Below are positions 47,618 to 61,440 of a DNA stretch of 64,000 bases, one piece after another; the stretch's first letter is position 1, and each line of letters begins with the position of its first letter. The DNA comes from Apostichopus japonicus (Eukaryota; Echinodermata; Holothuroidea; Aspidochirotida; Stichopodidae). The stretch is from the NCBI RefSeq assembly GCF_037975245.1, contig NC_092572.1:13180769-13244768 (forward strand), given 5' to 3'. Below the pieces are notes generated by a model. That model searched no databases. It worked only from the letters and a program-made list of their open reading frames with translations, and was not told where the DNA came from. Position numbers and translations under genes: made by a program.

Positions 47618-50600
47618 ACACGAGAAGTCTACATTGTGAACCAGAAATGTTTGCAGAACAGGGGAAAAGTTTTACCATGAAATGTAACATCACTGGAACC
47701 ATTGAAGATATATATTGGTACCTAGACTTACGTCCGAACGTGGCCCCATTACTGTCTTTCCAGAATGAAGAACTTGGAGGAACAGCTTTCGGCAAAGGAG
47801 AATTTGAGCTTAGCAGCAGTAGTGCCTCGCTAGCGATTATAAATGCCCAGATAAAGCATGAAGGTGTCTACACCCTGGTTGTTTATTACGATGATTTTGA
47901 CTATAGAAAATCTACGACAAATCTAACTGTGTACAGTAAGTTATCAAGTAAAAATACAAACATCAAGGTGTGCAAAAACTGAGAGCAACTTCAAAATTAG
48001 GTATCAGTATTTGCTGCTTTGATTCAACATCACAAATTACTCTAGGAAAGCACATGCGACGATAACATAGAGTAAAAACTGTCCATATATTAGAAGTTAA
48101 GTGTAATCATCAAAATGTAACGAGAGGCATTGTACTATGCTAGGTCATTGTTTAACTATGGTTGCAATCCATAATTCAAACAATGGATTAAATTCCCAAT
48201 CTTACTCATAGAAACGTAAAACAATACCTTTGCGCAAAAGGAAACCAAATTATGCTAAATGTTATACTACGTATGGATGAAACAGGGAAATATCTACGTC
48301 AAAGGAAATCAAGTTTTCATCCAGCTTTTAGCTAAGTAATGTTAAATGAATTCAGATGACGTTGTTCCATAAACAACCACTATGATTCTTGAAACCGTGT
48401 TTGTATTCTTCTGTCGGATGTGTGTCTTTGCTGCCACGTGCGTTCCCATTAAGTTACTCCCCTCGACATATTTTTGCAAATTTGAATAAAGCTATGACCA
48501 GTATTTTCCTAATAAATATGCACATATGTTCGACAGTATAAAGTCTCTACATTTCTTCGACCTTAGAATAGTAAAAACAATCAGGTAGGAATTTAAATTT
48601 TCATTCGTTGAATCAGCCACATTTTGAAATTAAACACTAATTGACTACTTAGCACTCCTTTGGGGCTCCACAAACAGTGATTGTAGTTATGAAGAAGGCT
48701 TAATGTAACAACTGGATTGGTTTGATGAATGAAATAGAAGTGGAATGGAAAATACTTTTTTTCATAAACCGTTGTTTTCGAAGAGATCGTTAGACCCCAA
48801 TACACCGTGTACCTAATATATCTCGCATGTAAAATTGCAGTTTATAATTTAACAGTTTTTCTGTTTACGAGATATTCTTACCAAATGTTCTTGAATTACA
48901 TATAATCAGCCACAATTATCGTTTTAAACGCAGAATGGTTAACATTTCATATACTTAAACTAAGAGAATAAAGGACTTTGAGGAAAAAGGGAAAAGCTAA
49001 ACATAAGATAACTATAATTCAATGTTTGATTTAATGAAAATTGTATTGAATTCATAAAGCTTAGTATCGGGTAGTGTTTCTCTTACTTTGTTTACGATCT
49101 CAGTTCGACCACCTGACCTGTGTCCAGTCATTACTGGTTGTGGAATGCCTTGCACGGATTGTGAACGAATAGTAAATGGCTCTGGAGAACTGCAATGTAC
49201 GATAAGAGGTTCTCGACCAGGTGTTCCAATTGAATGGACGATTAAGAGCCAGTCTTTTATAAACCTGGAGAAAATAGAAAATCCACCTGAGTACAATGAA
49301 ACATCACAGACGTGGATTTCTACCAGTATCATCAAGTATATTACACAAGGTTGCGGAGCGAAGGCAACATTACTGTGTAATGGTGTTCAACCTTTCGAAA
49401 TTCTTGAGACGCCGTCTAGTCATGCTACTATACGAACAGGTATTCATAGCAAGAAATGCATCTGTTTAAATTATGCTTTTCTTTAATGCCATATTTCACT
49501 CAGAGAGTTTTACGTGTCTGTGACTTTATTTAAAACCATGACGGTATTTTGGGATAAATTTGTAAAGCTTAGTTCATTAAAGTCAGTTGTGATATCTTAT
49601 TTTCTTTTACAGATATGTCTATTTTAAAGTGCTACACAGCGTTCATACTCTTAGAACACAGTTCAGCATGAGAAAAAGAAAGGATTACAAGCTTCAAGCC
49701 AGGTGGCAATTTAGTACGCAATCCATAAACTTACCTTGTTGAACTAGTCGCTACTTGTGCTGGTATTTGTAAACTTCTAAGTAAGGAAGTGACAAGACTA
49801 TTTATATTGGTTTGCGATATATTCTCAAATTTGCTTTTATTAAGTTCGTCATTAAAGTTTGATAAAAGTTGCTCACATACTACCATAAGAATGAATCATA
49901 CCTCAAAACAAGTATTTGAAAGTACTAAATTTCAAATCAGAGATACTTTTATTCAATTAAAGAGTGAAAGCTAGAACATTTTATATATCTTTTCTTTAGA
50001 GTTGTGTCCAGAGACAACGACGATCCCATCTACCAATATTCCAGAAAGACAATCGAATTGGATTTTGATTTCTCTTTGGATGCTAGTTTTTATCATCTTC
50101 ATCTTCATTGTCATCGTTTTCGTTATCTTAACTTATCGTCGACGTGGAAGAATCAGAGGTGAGGAATATCGTATTGCAACACGCTAAAACCTATAGGAGT
50201 ATCTAAACGATCATTATAATTAACTAATTACATCTCAATAGATAATCTGTCTCCTCCAGTTCGTCATCAATAAGATCATGTTTTATAGATCAAGGTACTT
50301 TACATTCCACACCACCCCGTAAACACACTTGAAAACAAGAACATATTATAATAATTATAGCAAAGAACGTACAAAATGTAACGAGCTAACCTTCATATCT
50401 ACCTGTGACTTGAAATTTCTTTATACAACATGCAGAAAGACGCTGCAACAAGGTTAAACAAGGTTGCATTAATGTGATAAGATGTTTTCTGTAAAATGTC
50501 TGAACTTGGGACACTTTAAACCCCTGATGTATGTTTGTGTCTCTTGAAGTATGTCTTTCTTATTTATTTTGTAATGGTGTTATTGCTGAACTGTGTGTTT

Positions 50601-53600
50601 CATCTAGACCAAAATTATTTTGTATTGCGTTGATTTATCATAATTTATGCACTGAAGTACCTTTTTTTGTACAAATTTTAATTTTGGAGCAGCGCTTTCA
50701 GTATCGACTTTGATGTAATAACCGAATGTAGGATTAACATAATTGATGAGGATGAAGTCAAACAACTCAAGGACTTTCAACACAATCGATAATAGAAGTT
50801 AAACTTCTGGACGAATCTGTAATCATTACTCCAAAAGAATATCGTGGTGTCTTCAGTGTGTTTTGCTAGGGGTGGTGTCTGTGACGGGTGGGGGTTTTGA
50901 TGGGAAAGAAAGACTAATATTAGTAAAGTTGCGATGATCCCCATTGTAGCAACATAAGATGACACCACCTATTTAAAGAAATAAAAGAAAGTAGTGGATG
51001 ACGAAAAGCAATTAAAGAAAGTTAGGTACAAGTATTGGTCCTTTTGTGTCATTTTAGCTAAGCTCAATTCTTCGGTTTCTCAAGCAGAGCCAAGATATCT
51101 GTAACTGGTTGTGTGACTTAGTCTTTATAACATCTATATAACAGAGAAATGCATACACAATATTATTTTCTTATATTTCCACCCACAGTTTCCTACCCGG
51201 AAACCAGAGAACAGTATTTAGTGAGTAAACAAAGACATCATTTTTTGGGTATTGGTTTCGTTCGCTAACTTTGCTCTGCGTCAAATCAAAACATGCTGTT
51301 ATGTTTGTCAACTTAGTATAAGATCATTACAAACGATATGACGCCATTATAAGAGAAACTTTGATCCAAATACAAATTGTTTGATATTTGTTGAATAATT
51401 GAATATGTACTTAAATCGTTAGTTTATTTGACTGGATTGGTATCGTGGATATGGCATGAAAAATCTACTCAATGCAAACCAAAATATTGCTAACCAAGTT
51501 ATACTAAGCAACACAATTTATTCAACGACATATTATATTTCATATTCACAGCCATTATCTACAAATATTGGGAATTTTATGAGGGGTAAGTATATATTTG
51601 ATGAGTAGTTGAATTATCGTTTTAAAGATATGACGTATCGTTTCAAAAATCATTTATTATTGTTTTTTTTAGATGTTATTCATTCCTTTTTTAACTTCAT
51701 GGTTTGTAGACACATTCCAAAGCACTCAATCACGTTTTCTTTTTGTCTTTTCAAAATACTCAATTGCTGCAGGTAATAAAGAGACGGTTTGTTCGAAGCA
51801 GCAGATGCTTACCCAACTTCTGGTCGAAAACTATAGAAAGTTTTGCTTCATAAAGCCTCTGCCATGGGACGAGCCGATACCTACAGATGCCCTATACACG
51901 CCGTGCCAGTGCACTGTTTCTCATGACTTCGTCCGTTCCAACGCAAGTAATACCAATGCTCATTCTAGTGATGATCTCTCCTCTCCTGAGTTTCGTAAGG
52001 AGAACAAACGGGTCTTAATAACTGCAGATTTAGGATATGGAAAGACAACCTTTACTCAGCACTTGGTACAAGATTGGATATCAGAACCATCCCACTCCTA
52101 CGTCTTGGTCTACGTTCAACTAAAAGATGTGAAACGCAAAACGAGCGTTGCAGACGTTTTAAGAAATATGTTACCACCACAGGATGTTTTAAGAACGAGT
52201 GACATTGATTACGTTCTTCGAAACGCTGATTGTCTTGTACTTCTCGATGGACTTGATGAGCTGTCAATCTCGATCAATCTAGACGTCTCACGCTCCTCGA
52301 AAACATGTGCGTCACGTGATGGTGGTAACGAAATATGTGAAAGTTCAACGTTGACTATTGGATCTCTATTGGAGAATAACATGGACATGAAATACAAAGA
52401 TTTAAAAGTGTGGGTCACTTCACGTGAAGTTGATGACATGAACTCATTGTTCAGTCTGCCTTACACAAAGGTAAAATTGAACGGGTTTAGCGAGAGAAAC
52501 CTCGACGCATATATCGAAAAGACATGCAAATATATCTGCGATATTGCCGCAAAGACAGGAAGAGAAGAAGAAACCTTTTCTCTCAATTCCAATCTCCCTG
52601 AATTTCAGAAGAAAGTAACACAAAGTATCGCAGAAAATGACATATTTGAGGACTTTGCAAAGACTCCTCTCTTACTTATTATGATCGTACATATCATCGC
52701 ATCTAGAATATCTAATCAGAATTCTCGATTGAGTGAAGTCGCTGTTAATAAACTAACAACAATAATACGAATGGTAATAACATGTTTAGAAGCGCGCTTT
52801 GAGCAAAAAGTAGACAACGAATTGGTCCAAAAAAATATTCAATCCTTAGAAACCGATTTAGGTCGTGCTGCATTCGAAGAACGTGGACAGTTATTGTCAA
52901 GAAATCGAGAGTATTGGAATAATCTGCTAACGAAAGAAAGAACAGAAATGGCGTTATCAATTGGTCTGTTAAAGCTAACCAAAGACGTAGGAGTCGATAA
53001 CGATGGAATAAAAGAACTTGCGTTTTCTTCGCACACATGTATTGAGTTTTACCATGAATTCTTCCAAGACTTTTTCACAGCCAAGTTTATTACCGAAAAA
53101 GATAATAAGAGTCGCTTACAATATGCCATACAAGACCTAAGCGATGATAGGACCTTAACATTTTTAAAGTTCATCTTTGGTCTCCAAAAGAAAGGTCTGA
53201 AAGGAGCTTGTAAAGTGTTGGCAAACCGTGGAAATATGTGGAATAATCTGATCGACTGCATTTATGAAATGACTGATATGAAGGAAAAGGTAGAAATAAT
53301 AAAGCGCATGAGCAAGAAGTGGTTGATAACGAAACCTCCATCTGTAATTGTGAAGTATTTAGGAAGGCAATCCCACTGTTTGGCGATGAAAAGCTTCTGC
53401 CAACTTTGCAGAGAACATGACGTAAGTTGTGCTGCATTTCTGTAATTTGGTTTTAATAGAATACTTTTGATGATATTAAATCATTTATTAAATGAACGGG
53501 TTTAACTGAGTACCTACGAAATAGACATTTAATCGCATGCAATATGTGTTTCTTTCAAATATTATACATATCAATGATTGAAGATCTTCTGGAATCCAAA

Positions 53601-55190
53601 TTTATACAAAGTTCAATACACAATTTACGTTTTTATCATGATTCACAGTTTAATTTAAGTCTTCGATAGACTTATTAACGAACTTTATCATGTCATTTGA
53701 TGAACTCAACCTGAATATCTCACTGTTCTAAATTCACTCTAAACCTTCATATAAAATCCAGCTAGTACATTTTTTTTTTGTCTAGATAATTTTTTTTATT
53801 TGTCTAGATCGAAATTCTTGAATATATTTAATTTGGTCATTTACGACTCTTACTCACTAACGAACAAGTATCACACAAAATTGACACAATTTCTGATTTT
53901 TGGTGATTACTTTACTATAAGTACATTATTTAACTACATTTTGAATATTAACCACGTGATTTGATTCTTATACAGGTCAATTTGAAGGAGATGATATTCA
54001 GCGAAAAAATTGCAATCTCTGTTCTGCAAGATTTAAACTTACCTAAACTGGACTATTTAGTTTTCAAGTACATGGATATAAGTATAGCAGAGTTCAGATC
54101 AATTGTAACAAGACTTGATGAATGCAAGTTTCCGAAAGAGTTGCAGTAAGTACTAACGATAATATATACTCTTTGTTTATTTCTATTAAGTGTCCTTTGT
54201 AACATAAACCTGTGACTCAGGTCCAAGAAACCTAAAAGTACAATTAAATTAGTTAGTCTACTAAATACATCAGAGAAAAACAACGAATTTGACTCGTTTT
54301 TAAATCTCGGAGAATGATTGTAAAAACTGAGATTTACTCCAGGTTGTGGGTACTTTAAGATCTTTAATGGAGAACTTTGAAATATCATATTTCTCATGTA
54401 TTAAACAATTCCATTTTTTGTGACATGATATGTTACATATTTATAGTAGTGTAGCCTCAGATGGGAAACAGTTTCTTTCAAATTATCTGTGGCCTGCAAC
54501 ATCAACTTTGTACCCACCCTTTCCCTGTATACTAAATAAGTAACATCTCTGGTATATTTTTTAAATCAATAAGAACCATTAGCAACGAGAGCTTCTTTTA
54601 CTCCTAGATTCATTAACTGTGGGCTACCTAAGGAACTCTTAGACCCGAATACCAAATGGAAATCCACTTTACAACGTAGGTATTGAGGCATTTTGAAGTC
54701 CCAAAGTTGTATTATTTCGCAATTAAACTGTTTAATTATGTAGGATGTAGTGGATGTAGTGGAGGATGTAGTATACCTTTTCCCTCCCAAATTGGTATTA
54801 CTAATGCTTTACATCTGTTTAATATATTTTCTGCATCTATTTGTCACAAACCTGTCTCATACATTGTAAACGGTTTATTACGTGAAACTCCAGGAACATT
54901 ACCTTCCAGATATAATTTTACAGTTGATACATTGAAAGAATGACTAAACCCTCTCACTCACTCCTTTCCCATTTTGCTACTTCAGCAACTCTGCACCCAC
55001 TTCAATAATACATATATAAATATATAACTGTATCGATATATATGTGTAATTTTAATATATTTTTTTTCTCCCAGTAAGTTTTGAAAAAGGCGAACATTCC
55101 TCGAAGATTCTGACGTGTATCGTTAAGCCAACAAGACAAAAGTGGGAAACTCTTTCACCAAGCCAACAGGACAACGAAGGACTTCTGTGA
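47618..55190 (+). CDS. Membrane-anchored Ig-Ig-TM-NACHT receptor (NLR-like), 5' exon not found
   Basis: Plus-strand exons 47618-47935, 49104-49439, 50000-50158, 51189-51220, 51552-51585, 51773-53421, 53976-54145, 54608-54675 and 55075-55190 join with matching phases to a TGA, giving about 960 residues without the signal peptide. Exon 1 is a V-type Ig-like domain (MKCNITG, IYWYLD, HEGVYTLVV, with the second core Cys missing); exon 2 is a Cys-rich Ig-like domain (LQCTIRG, IEWTI, ATLLCNG). Exon 3 carries a Thr/Pro stalk, about 25 hydrophobic residues and a basic TYRRRGRIRG stop-transfer run. The large exon encodes a NACHT NTPase with Walker A ADLGYGKTT (52033-52050) and Walker B LVLLDGLDEL (52231-52263). 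Exons 7-9 are short, with no clear leucine-rich repeats. NACHT proteins oligomerise on ATP binding; here the module would sit on the cytoplasmic face. The NACHT core is certain; exons 8 and 9 are less so. Confidence 0.75.
51773..53421 (+). CDS. NACHT exon of the Ig-NACHT gene
   Basis: A single 549-codon exon holds the complete NTPase region: N-terminal MLTQLLVENYRKF and LYTPCQCT segment, Walker A GYGKTT, Walker B LLDGLDEL, the sensor-like VWVTSRE, then the LNGFSERNLDAYI and helical segments usual after NACHT. Intact P-loop Lys and acidic Walker B residues suggest nucleotide binding is retained. The frame also continues upstream to an ATG at 51673 without a stop, an alternative start for a form lacking the Ig and membrane parts. 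Confidence 0.9.
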
Positions 55191-56695
55191 AAAACCCTAA
55201 CATTCCTATCATTTGCAAATGAGAGAATAAGGATATGAAGCATAGCTTTTCACAGGTGTTATGGAGTAACCACTAACGCGAATTTCTACTTCTACTGTAA
55301 GACAATATGGGTCAAGAACTGTGGAAACGCAAACGGTCCCAAAAACTCAAAACTTTGAGAAACCTCGTTTCTACGCTTTTTCAAACACTGTCAGGAAGGT
55401 TGGTAATTTTCCCGATAAGAAGATTGAGAGAGTTTACGACATTCATTTCTAGATGATATGCCAAATATAACTAATTATTATATATAATATAACAAACAAA
55501 ATAATGTGACTGTAGATACTTTCACCACATAACCTACATTATTAGAAACTCGTGATTACAGAAAACTGCAACACAGTTTATAGTTCAACATATAGAAATA
55601 TTGTGCATCATGAGGGAAAATATATTATTTAATATCACTAGTTTTATTCCTCTTCTCAATAACATTTATAAATTCATTTTTGCTTCGTTCATTTATGAAA
55701 ATTTACCAATCATATATTTTAAGTAAAATGTACAAAGAGCATGATAATAGTTTAGGATGCATAGTAAGACGTGTGAAGTTTGTACACAAAGAAGCTAACA
55801 GTGGTGTATATTAGTTAAGTGCGGTATTATATTATTTTTTTTACAATCTTCCATTATCGCACAAAAAAAGCTGATGTAAACTTTAACAAATTTAAATCTA
55901 TAGAATTAGTGATCATATTTTCTTGTATACTGTTAGATACCATATGGGACATTTACTGTAGAAACGATGTAAAGATAGTAGTTACTACCACTCAGAAATT
56001 GGAGATCTCAGGCATTTCCGAAATTAAAACGTAGTAGTAGAGGAATATAATATTTGAGTGCATAGTAAGCGGTATTAACTTTGTACAAAAGAAGAGTAAC
56101 AAACACTTACAGTTACATCTGTCAATTCAGTTTAATTTGGTTTTATTCGTTTAAGCTAATGCACAAAAAAGTTCAAACGTCCTATCGTGCCTGTTTGAGG
56201 CATATTTAGATAAATAATGAGACATTCCTAGGTTGTAAGGCTGTGCTAATAAGCACTTTATAATTTGGAGCCATTACGCTTACTAAACGTTTGTTACCCC
56301 GACTGAAATTTCATCTGCATTCAAGCAGCATGCTGTTGTCGGGCTGAAACTGGAATGAAACGGAACCGTTCTATAGTCTCAAAATTTCGAATCACTTTAC
56401 AATCGTAGCAACAGAATCTAGTATGAAAACTTTCTTATCATCTAGTTAGAGAGAATGAAAAAAAGAAATATTTACTCAATTGCTCTTGCTTAAATACATA
56501 AGTGGTTTACATTTTAATTACAATATATAGCCGTATCATAGGGTATACTAAATTGTTTATCGAAGTTGAAACTCTTATATCATAAAAATGTATAAAAATA
56601 ATATCTGTACAAAGAACTTGTTATTAATATATGTATATTTAATGGGTCAGAGTCTTCTACAGCAATAGTACTGCATGTATTTGCAATAATGGTCA
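55191..56695. other. 3' flank of the Ig-NACHT gene
   Basis: AT-rich sequence with no gene recognised. No perfect AATAAA is close to the stop at 55190; AATAAG occurs near 55224. Confidence 0.45.
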
Positions 56696-56699
56696 CTCT

Positions 56700-57760
56700 A
56701 CAGGTTTCTTCCCTTTCCGAAGAGGGGTCAGGCAAGGCTGGCCCTAAGTCCGTACTTTATATTTTTAGTTACTGAAATCTTGGCTTCGTGGATTATAAAT
56801 GATAATTTCATTCAAGGTATCACTATTTACAACAGAGAACTTAAAATTATGCTATATGCCGATGATACTACGCTTTTCCTTGATGGTAGCAGAGAATCTA
56901 CTGACCAAACTCGGCGTATCCTCATAATATTCATCAAGACAAGAAACACCCACTCCATAACGAGCTGAAATCACTTCTTCAACAGACTAATTATAATTTG
57001 AGAAAGATATTATCGATATTTACATTAACTTTCTTATGCCAAGAATTTGAATTATCAGAGTATCTGGTCAAAGAACAATGTAATCAATATTAAAATTCTT
57101 TTGTGAGTTAGATTGTCAGTGTATGGTGCGAAATTTTCTTTAGCCCTCCAAAGGAAGTTTTGAATACCAATGATCTGGAACCACTCATTCCTTTGCATAA
57201 CAACGTACTTTAATGTCTCATCATTCGTTTGATAAAAATATAAAGTACGTAAGTTATCTTTTGACAACGAAGGTAAGCCTCTAACGTGCGATCGCTTTAA
57301 AACTAAATTCCATATAGATTCTTTGTCATTTACTAAGTACTATTTACTGGGGCTAAATCTGTTGTATCCCGAAGGAGTGGAGGTCAGGTTGCGAAAGAAA
57401 CGACACTTCCAATGTTAATATTGATTGGCATAACAATGTAATAATGGACACATCATTTTTCTCAATTGCTGTACAAATACCACTTACGTAATATCTCCGA
57501 TTTCCCAACTGCCTTAACGAAATTGAATGTAGGTTTTAGGGAGCTTACATACACGGGTTGGTGTCGCATCTTCAGCATGCTGCGGTTCACTGTGTCCGAA
57601 GCTAAGCTTCAGTCTTTCCAATTTGAGTTCTTACATAGATCACTGCAATCAATAAACTCCTTACTTTGATGGGTAAAGTAGATACTAGTGTGTGCATATC
57701 TTGTAACGTTAAAGTTGAGAGTTTAGAACATCTCTTTTGGGAGTGTCGCTTTTTCTTTTC
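56700..57760 (+). mobile_element. Decayed non-LTR retrotransposon (LINE) 3' part
   Basis: Fragments of a reverse transcriptase follow in order: FRRGVRQG, then after a frameshift PYFIFLVTEIL, then MLYADDTTLFLDGS with the YADD catalytic box (56858-56890). About 800 bases on comes the typical C-terminal zinc motif CISCNVKVESLEHLFWEC (57690-57745) with further frameshifts. The order and motifs fit an L1/Tx1-like LINE. It is inactive. The left edge is not visible. Confidence 0.75.
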
Positions 57761-58069
57761 TTTGGATTTTTTTTTGGGATTTTCTTTGGATGGGTACAGG
57801 TGCTATAAACTCATATAATTTTCTTATTTTACACATGAAATAATTACATTTATAATAGCAGACTTAATACTAGCGGCACCAGATGTAATTGAGTTTTTCT
57901 ATAAGTTCAAGTTTGCAATTTGTATCAACGATTTAATACTTCGATAGTGTCTATACTCTATGCCAATGTCTTTTCCAGTAATGCTCAAAGGAATTGTTAT
58001 CCATACGCCTACATTATATGTTTGTCTTCTGCTTCGGTTATTATTATATATATTTCTTTGTCAGAACGG

Positions 58070-58450
58070 TGCACTCTTAAAAAGTTGGGTAAAAATAGTG
58101 ACCAACTTTTAACCAAAACTGGGTACATATGTAACCGCTCAAAAAATGGGCAAAGTTTGCCCAACAGCAGTTGGGTAATGCATTTACCACGTAGTTGGGT
58201 AAATTATTTTACCCATTATTGGTTAATCCATAAAGTTAGTTGGTCAATTTTTTGCCCAAGATTGGTTAATGAATGAAATTGTATTGGATTGTTTTTACTC
58301 AATGTTGGTTGATTGTTACAATTAGTTGGGTAATTTGATACCCAATATTGGTTAATGAATCTAATTATATTTGAGTAATTTTACCCAATGTTGGTTGATT
58401 GATACAGTTAAATTGGGCAATTTGTTACCCAATATTGGTCGATGAATGAA
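58070..58450. repeat. Array of TTGGGTAA / TTACCCAA inverted motifs
   Basis: At least seven units of a 50-65-base pattern in which AGTTGGGTAA-type and TTACCCAATNTTGGTT-type motifs alternate, each able to fold back, spaced by GAATGAAAT and TTGATTGATACA-like linkers. It starts just after GGTGCACTCTTAAAAA. This layout resembles subterminal repeats of DNA transposons. Confidence 0.75.
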
Positions 58451-60151
58451 TGAAATGAAATGTACACTAGGGTTTAAAAATATTAACACATAAAATAGTA
58501 TTAAATTCTCATTTTATTGATGAAAACAGCTTCAAAAAACTTCACTAGAACTAACAACACATAAAATGGTTTCACAGAATTTAGCAACATGGTATTGTTG
58601 GTTGCAGTAATCTATTAACTTACTTTATATCATATTGTTTCAATATGTTCATCATGAAAATGTATCAATGTATGCTTTGCAAATTTGCTTTAGGACTTGG
58701 AACATGAATATTGACATACAAGTTGATCATTAAACTACAATCTATTCTCTTCATGGATAAAATTAACCTTAACATACACAACATTGTTTGGTTCTTGTCC
58801 ACTGACCAATTTGTAACAAGTGTTGTTTACAGCTGAGCCTTTTTTGCAGTTATAGGTAATTGTTTTCACTAGACACTCCATTACGTGCTAAGAAATTTGA
58901 GCACAGAAGCAAGAAGTTCAACAGGAAATGGCAAGTCCTCATAATTATATCATAATAATTATATAGATATAACTAGTAGTGGAAAACAAATATGGCTCAA
59001 TGTTTAAAAGGAGGACTATTTATGATATATCAATGGCTAAATTCCAACATTTATAAGCAGTCTTGTGCAGCTACACATATTCTTCATTTTTAAACATATT
59101 ACCTATACAATGCAAACTGACTTGAATGGAACACACATGGTATCACACATACAAACCTCTCATATGTCTTTAATGTCTCAATTGTGGAATTTGAGCACAA
59201 TTTGTAAGTATAATGATATGAAATTTACAGACATAAAAGGAAAGGTTAATGATGGTGCAGGTTTACCTAATTCTTCAAGCCAATGCACGTAGTAAGCATA
59301 TCAAAGATTGTATAATTCACAGGCACCTAGGAATTTTCACACATATCAAATATGAATCCCTAACCAGTTCTCTTTATAAAACTTATTTTAATGTTAAACA
59401 TTGCATACTGCATGAAAAACCATGACAATCACAAAACTGTTTGAAATCTAGCCCTAGTAGTTAAAGTGTAAATTTTTGATTGCCTGCTTCCCTTTTCTCA
59501 AGAATAGTCAGATCTGTACATTTGTCTTAAAAAAGACCCTCAACTCTGTCATAAGTAGGATCAAACAACATCAATGTGTACATGTTATCGGAAAAAAATG
59601 ATAAGATGAATTTTATAAGCAAACGTATACAAACATTTCAAGTCATATTTAAGTAAAGTTTCACATAAAGACACATACAGTCAGTGCATGTTTATGAAAA
59701 ATGATAACATGCAAAGAAGTAAAAGAATTTTAAGTTACAAAAACCAACTTATTTATTGAACCAATGAAATGAGTAAAAGCAGCAAGGTTCGGATCCAAGA
59801 AGTAAGTCATAACTTTTTGTTTGAAGAAAAACTGTAACAAACAGATTAAACTATCCAGTACACTGAAAAGTCATTGCTTGGAAGAAATAAATACCATAAG
59901 ATCTCTGATGCTGCTTGAAATGTTTGCGTCCAAGAATTCGTATATGAAGGTTTGAAGAAACTTCCATGTCAGCTTGCAATGTCGCTGGAATTCACAATCG
60001 AAAATATACACAGCCTTATGCATTGAAGACTCGCCCCAAACCGTGTGCAACCATCTGAAATAGTTAACTTTCTGTTGCTTGCAAGTGACGTTTTGTTCGT
60101 GTCGCTACATAATGCAGGCAGTACAGTAATAAAACGTGATACGTTTTTATC

Positions 60152-60384
60152 TTTAGCTGGACCTGAGATGTCCATCGCTGTATCGATTATACACTGCTGT
60201 GGGTAATGACCGCAGCTGTATGTACTGACTGTATACTAGTGTCTAATTACCGACGGTAGCAAGCTTTGTGTGTATTTTCTGGGATCGATGGTGGTGCCTA
60301 ACACTTCTGTTACACCTCATTCGAAACTAGGTCAGATTACCGGCATTAGACGTTTCTCTTTGCGCGAGTCTGCACACCCTTTAA
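60152..60384. repeat. Dispersed repeat, copy 2
   Basis: Matches 15425-15624 over its length apart from about 40 extra bases (TCATTCGAAACTAGGTCAG region). Two copies 45 kb apart, one in an intron, show it is an interspersed repeat rather than part of a gene. Confidence 0.8.
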
Positions 60385-61199
60385 AGCAAACACCTATTTC
60401 TGTCAGTAGGGATGGTTGTGGCAGAGCATGTCTCTCGAGAATAACATAGGCCTGGGATGGTGTTAGGTGGGTGCCTCTGCACTTCAAGGGCTGTGGCGTC
60501 ATGTCCACATCGATAGTCCTTTGCGTATTCTTCTATGTCAACATCCTCCTACAGGTATGAAAGAAAAGATACCATTTATTTTTGATTGTGACTGTAATTT
60601 ATTCCTATCTGTGACAGGGACATTTCAAATCAAAGAAAATGCAATGCAGAATATGACCGTGACACCTTCGTGCTGAGTAGTGCTAGCCTTATTTAGACAG
60701 GACAAGAAAGAATGTAACTGCTAAGCACACACAGCTAACATCATCTCTGACCAGATTCCAGAAAAGACAAATTATGTGAACATGGAATTTCCGTCACATG
60801 AAGCATGAGATATTTTCTCTCATAATAGCCGTAAATTCACATTCATAAAATAAGTGACCTTGCAACTTTAAACAGATTCAGAATAAACTTTTGGTCATGA
60901 TGCCATTTTAGTATTAATTTCATGTAGCAACTTTGAACATTCATACATTACAGTAATCTCACTAGTTTTTCCTCAACCAAATACTTAGACTCTGCAGTGA
61001 AGGTCAAGCGAGACATCAACATGCCTAACAGTTTTGGTATTACACGGCTGGGATTGGAAATTGAGCCCCCGCCTCCTGGCTGGCTCTGACCACTCGGTTT
61101 TTCCCCATTATGTAGCTTATATACAGTAGGTGAGCGTGGGACATGATAAATTTTTGGTGGGGGTGGGAGGGAAAGGTTTCCCAGCATTTCACGACAACC

Positions 61200-61440
61200 A
61201 AGTTCCCTGATGAATTTTCAATATTCCCTGATGATTAGTTCAACCTATTTCTAGTGTGATATGTCTTCGCACTGTTTGAACAGCCAATATATGAGACTGA
61301 CTGCTCTCTTGGGCCAATCAAATTCCCTAGCTTTTCCCTGATTTTTGAAGCATTTTTCTCAAATTCCCTAACTTTCCCTGACTGGAAAAAGGGAAACTAA
61401 TTTTCAAGGTTCTGCTCCCATTTTCCAGGATGGCTGGCAA
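61200..61440. repeat. TTCCCTGA-rich interspersed repeat
   Basis: Repeated AATTCCCTGA, TTTTCCCTGA and TTTCCCTGACT motifs end in TTTTCCAGGATGGCTGGCAACCCTG. Sequences of this kind are common dispersed repeats in marine animal genomes. No coding content. Confidence 0.5.

Noticed and set aside
51673-51772. AG at 51671-51672 as acceptor of the NACHT exon
   Set aside because: Joining there from the phase-1 exon 51552-51585 runs into a stop. The acceptor at 51772 keeps the frame open. The ATG at 51673 remains only as an alternative start.
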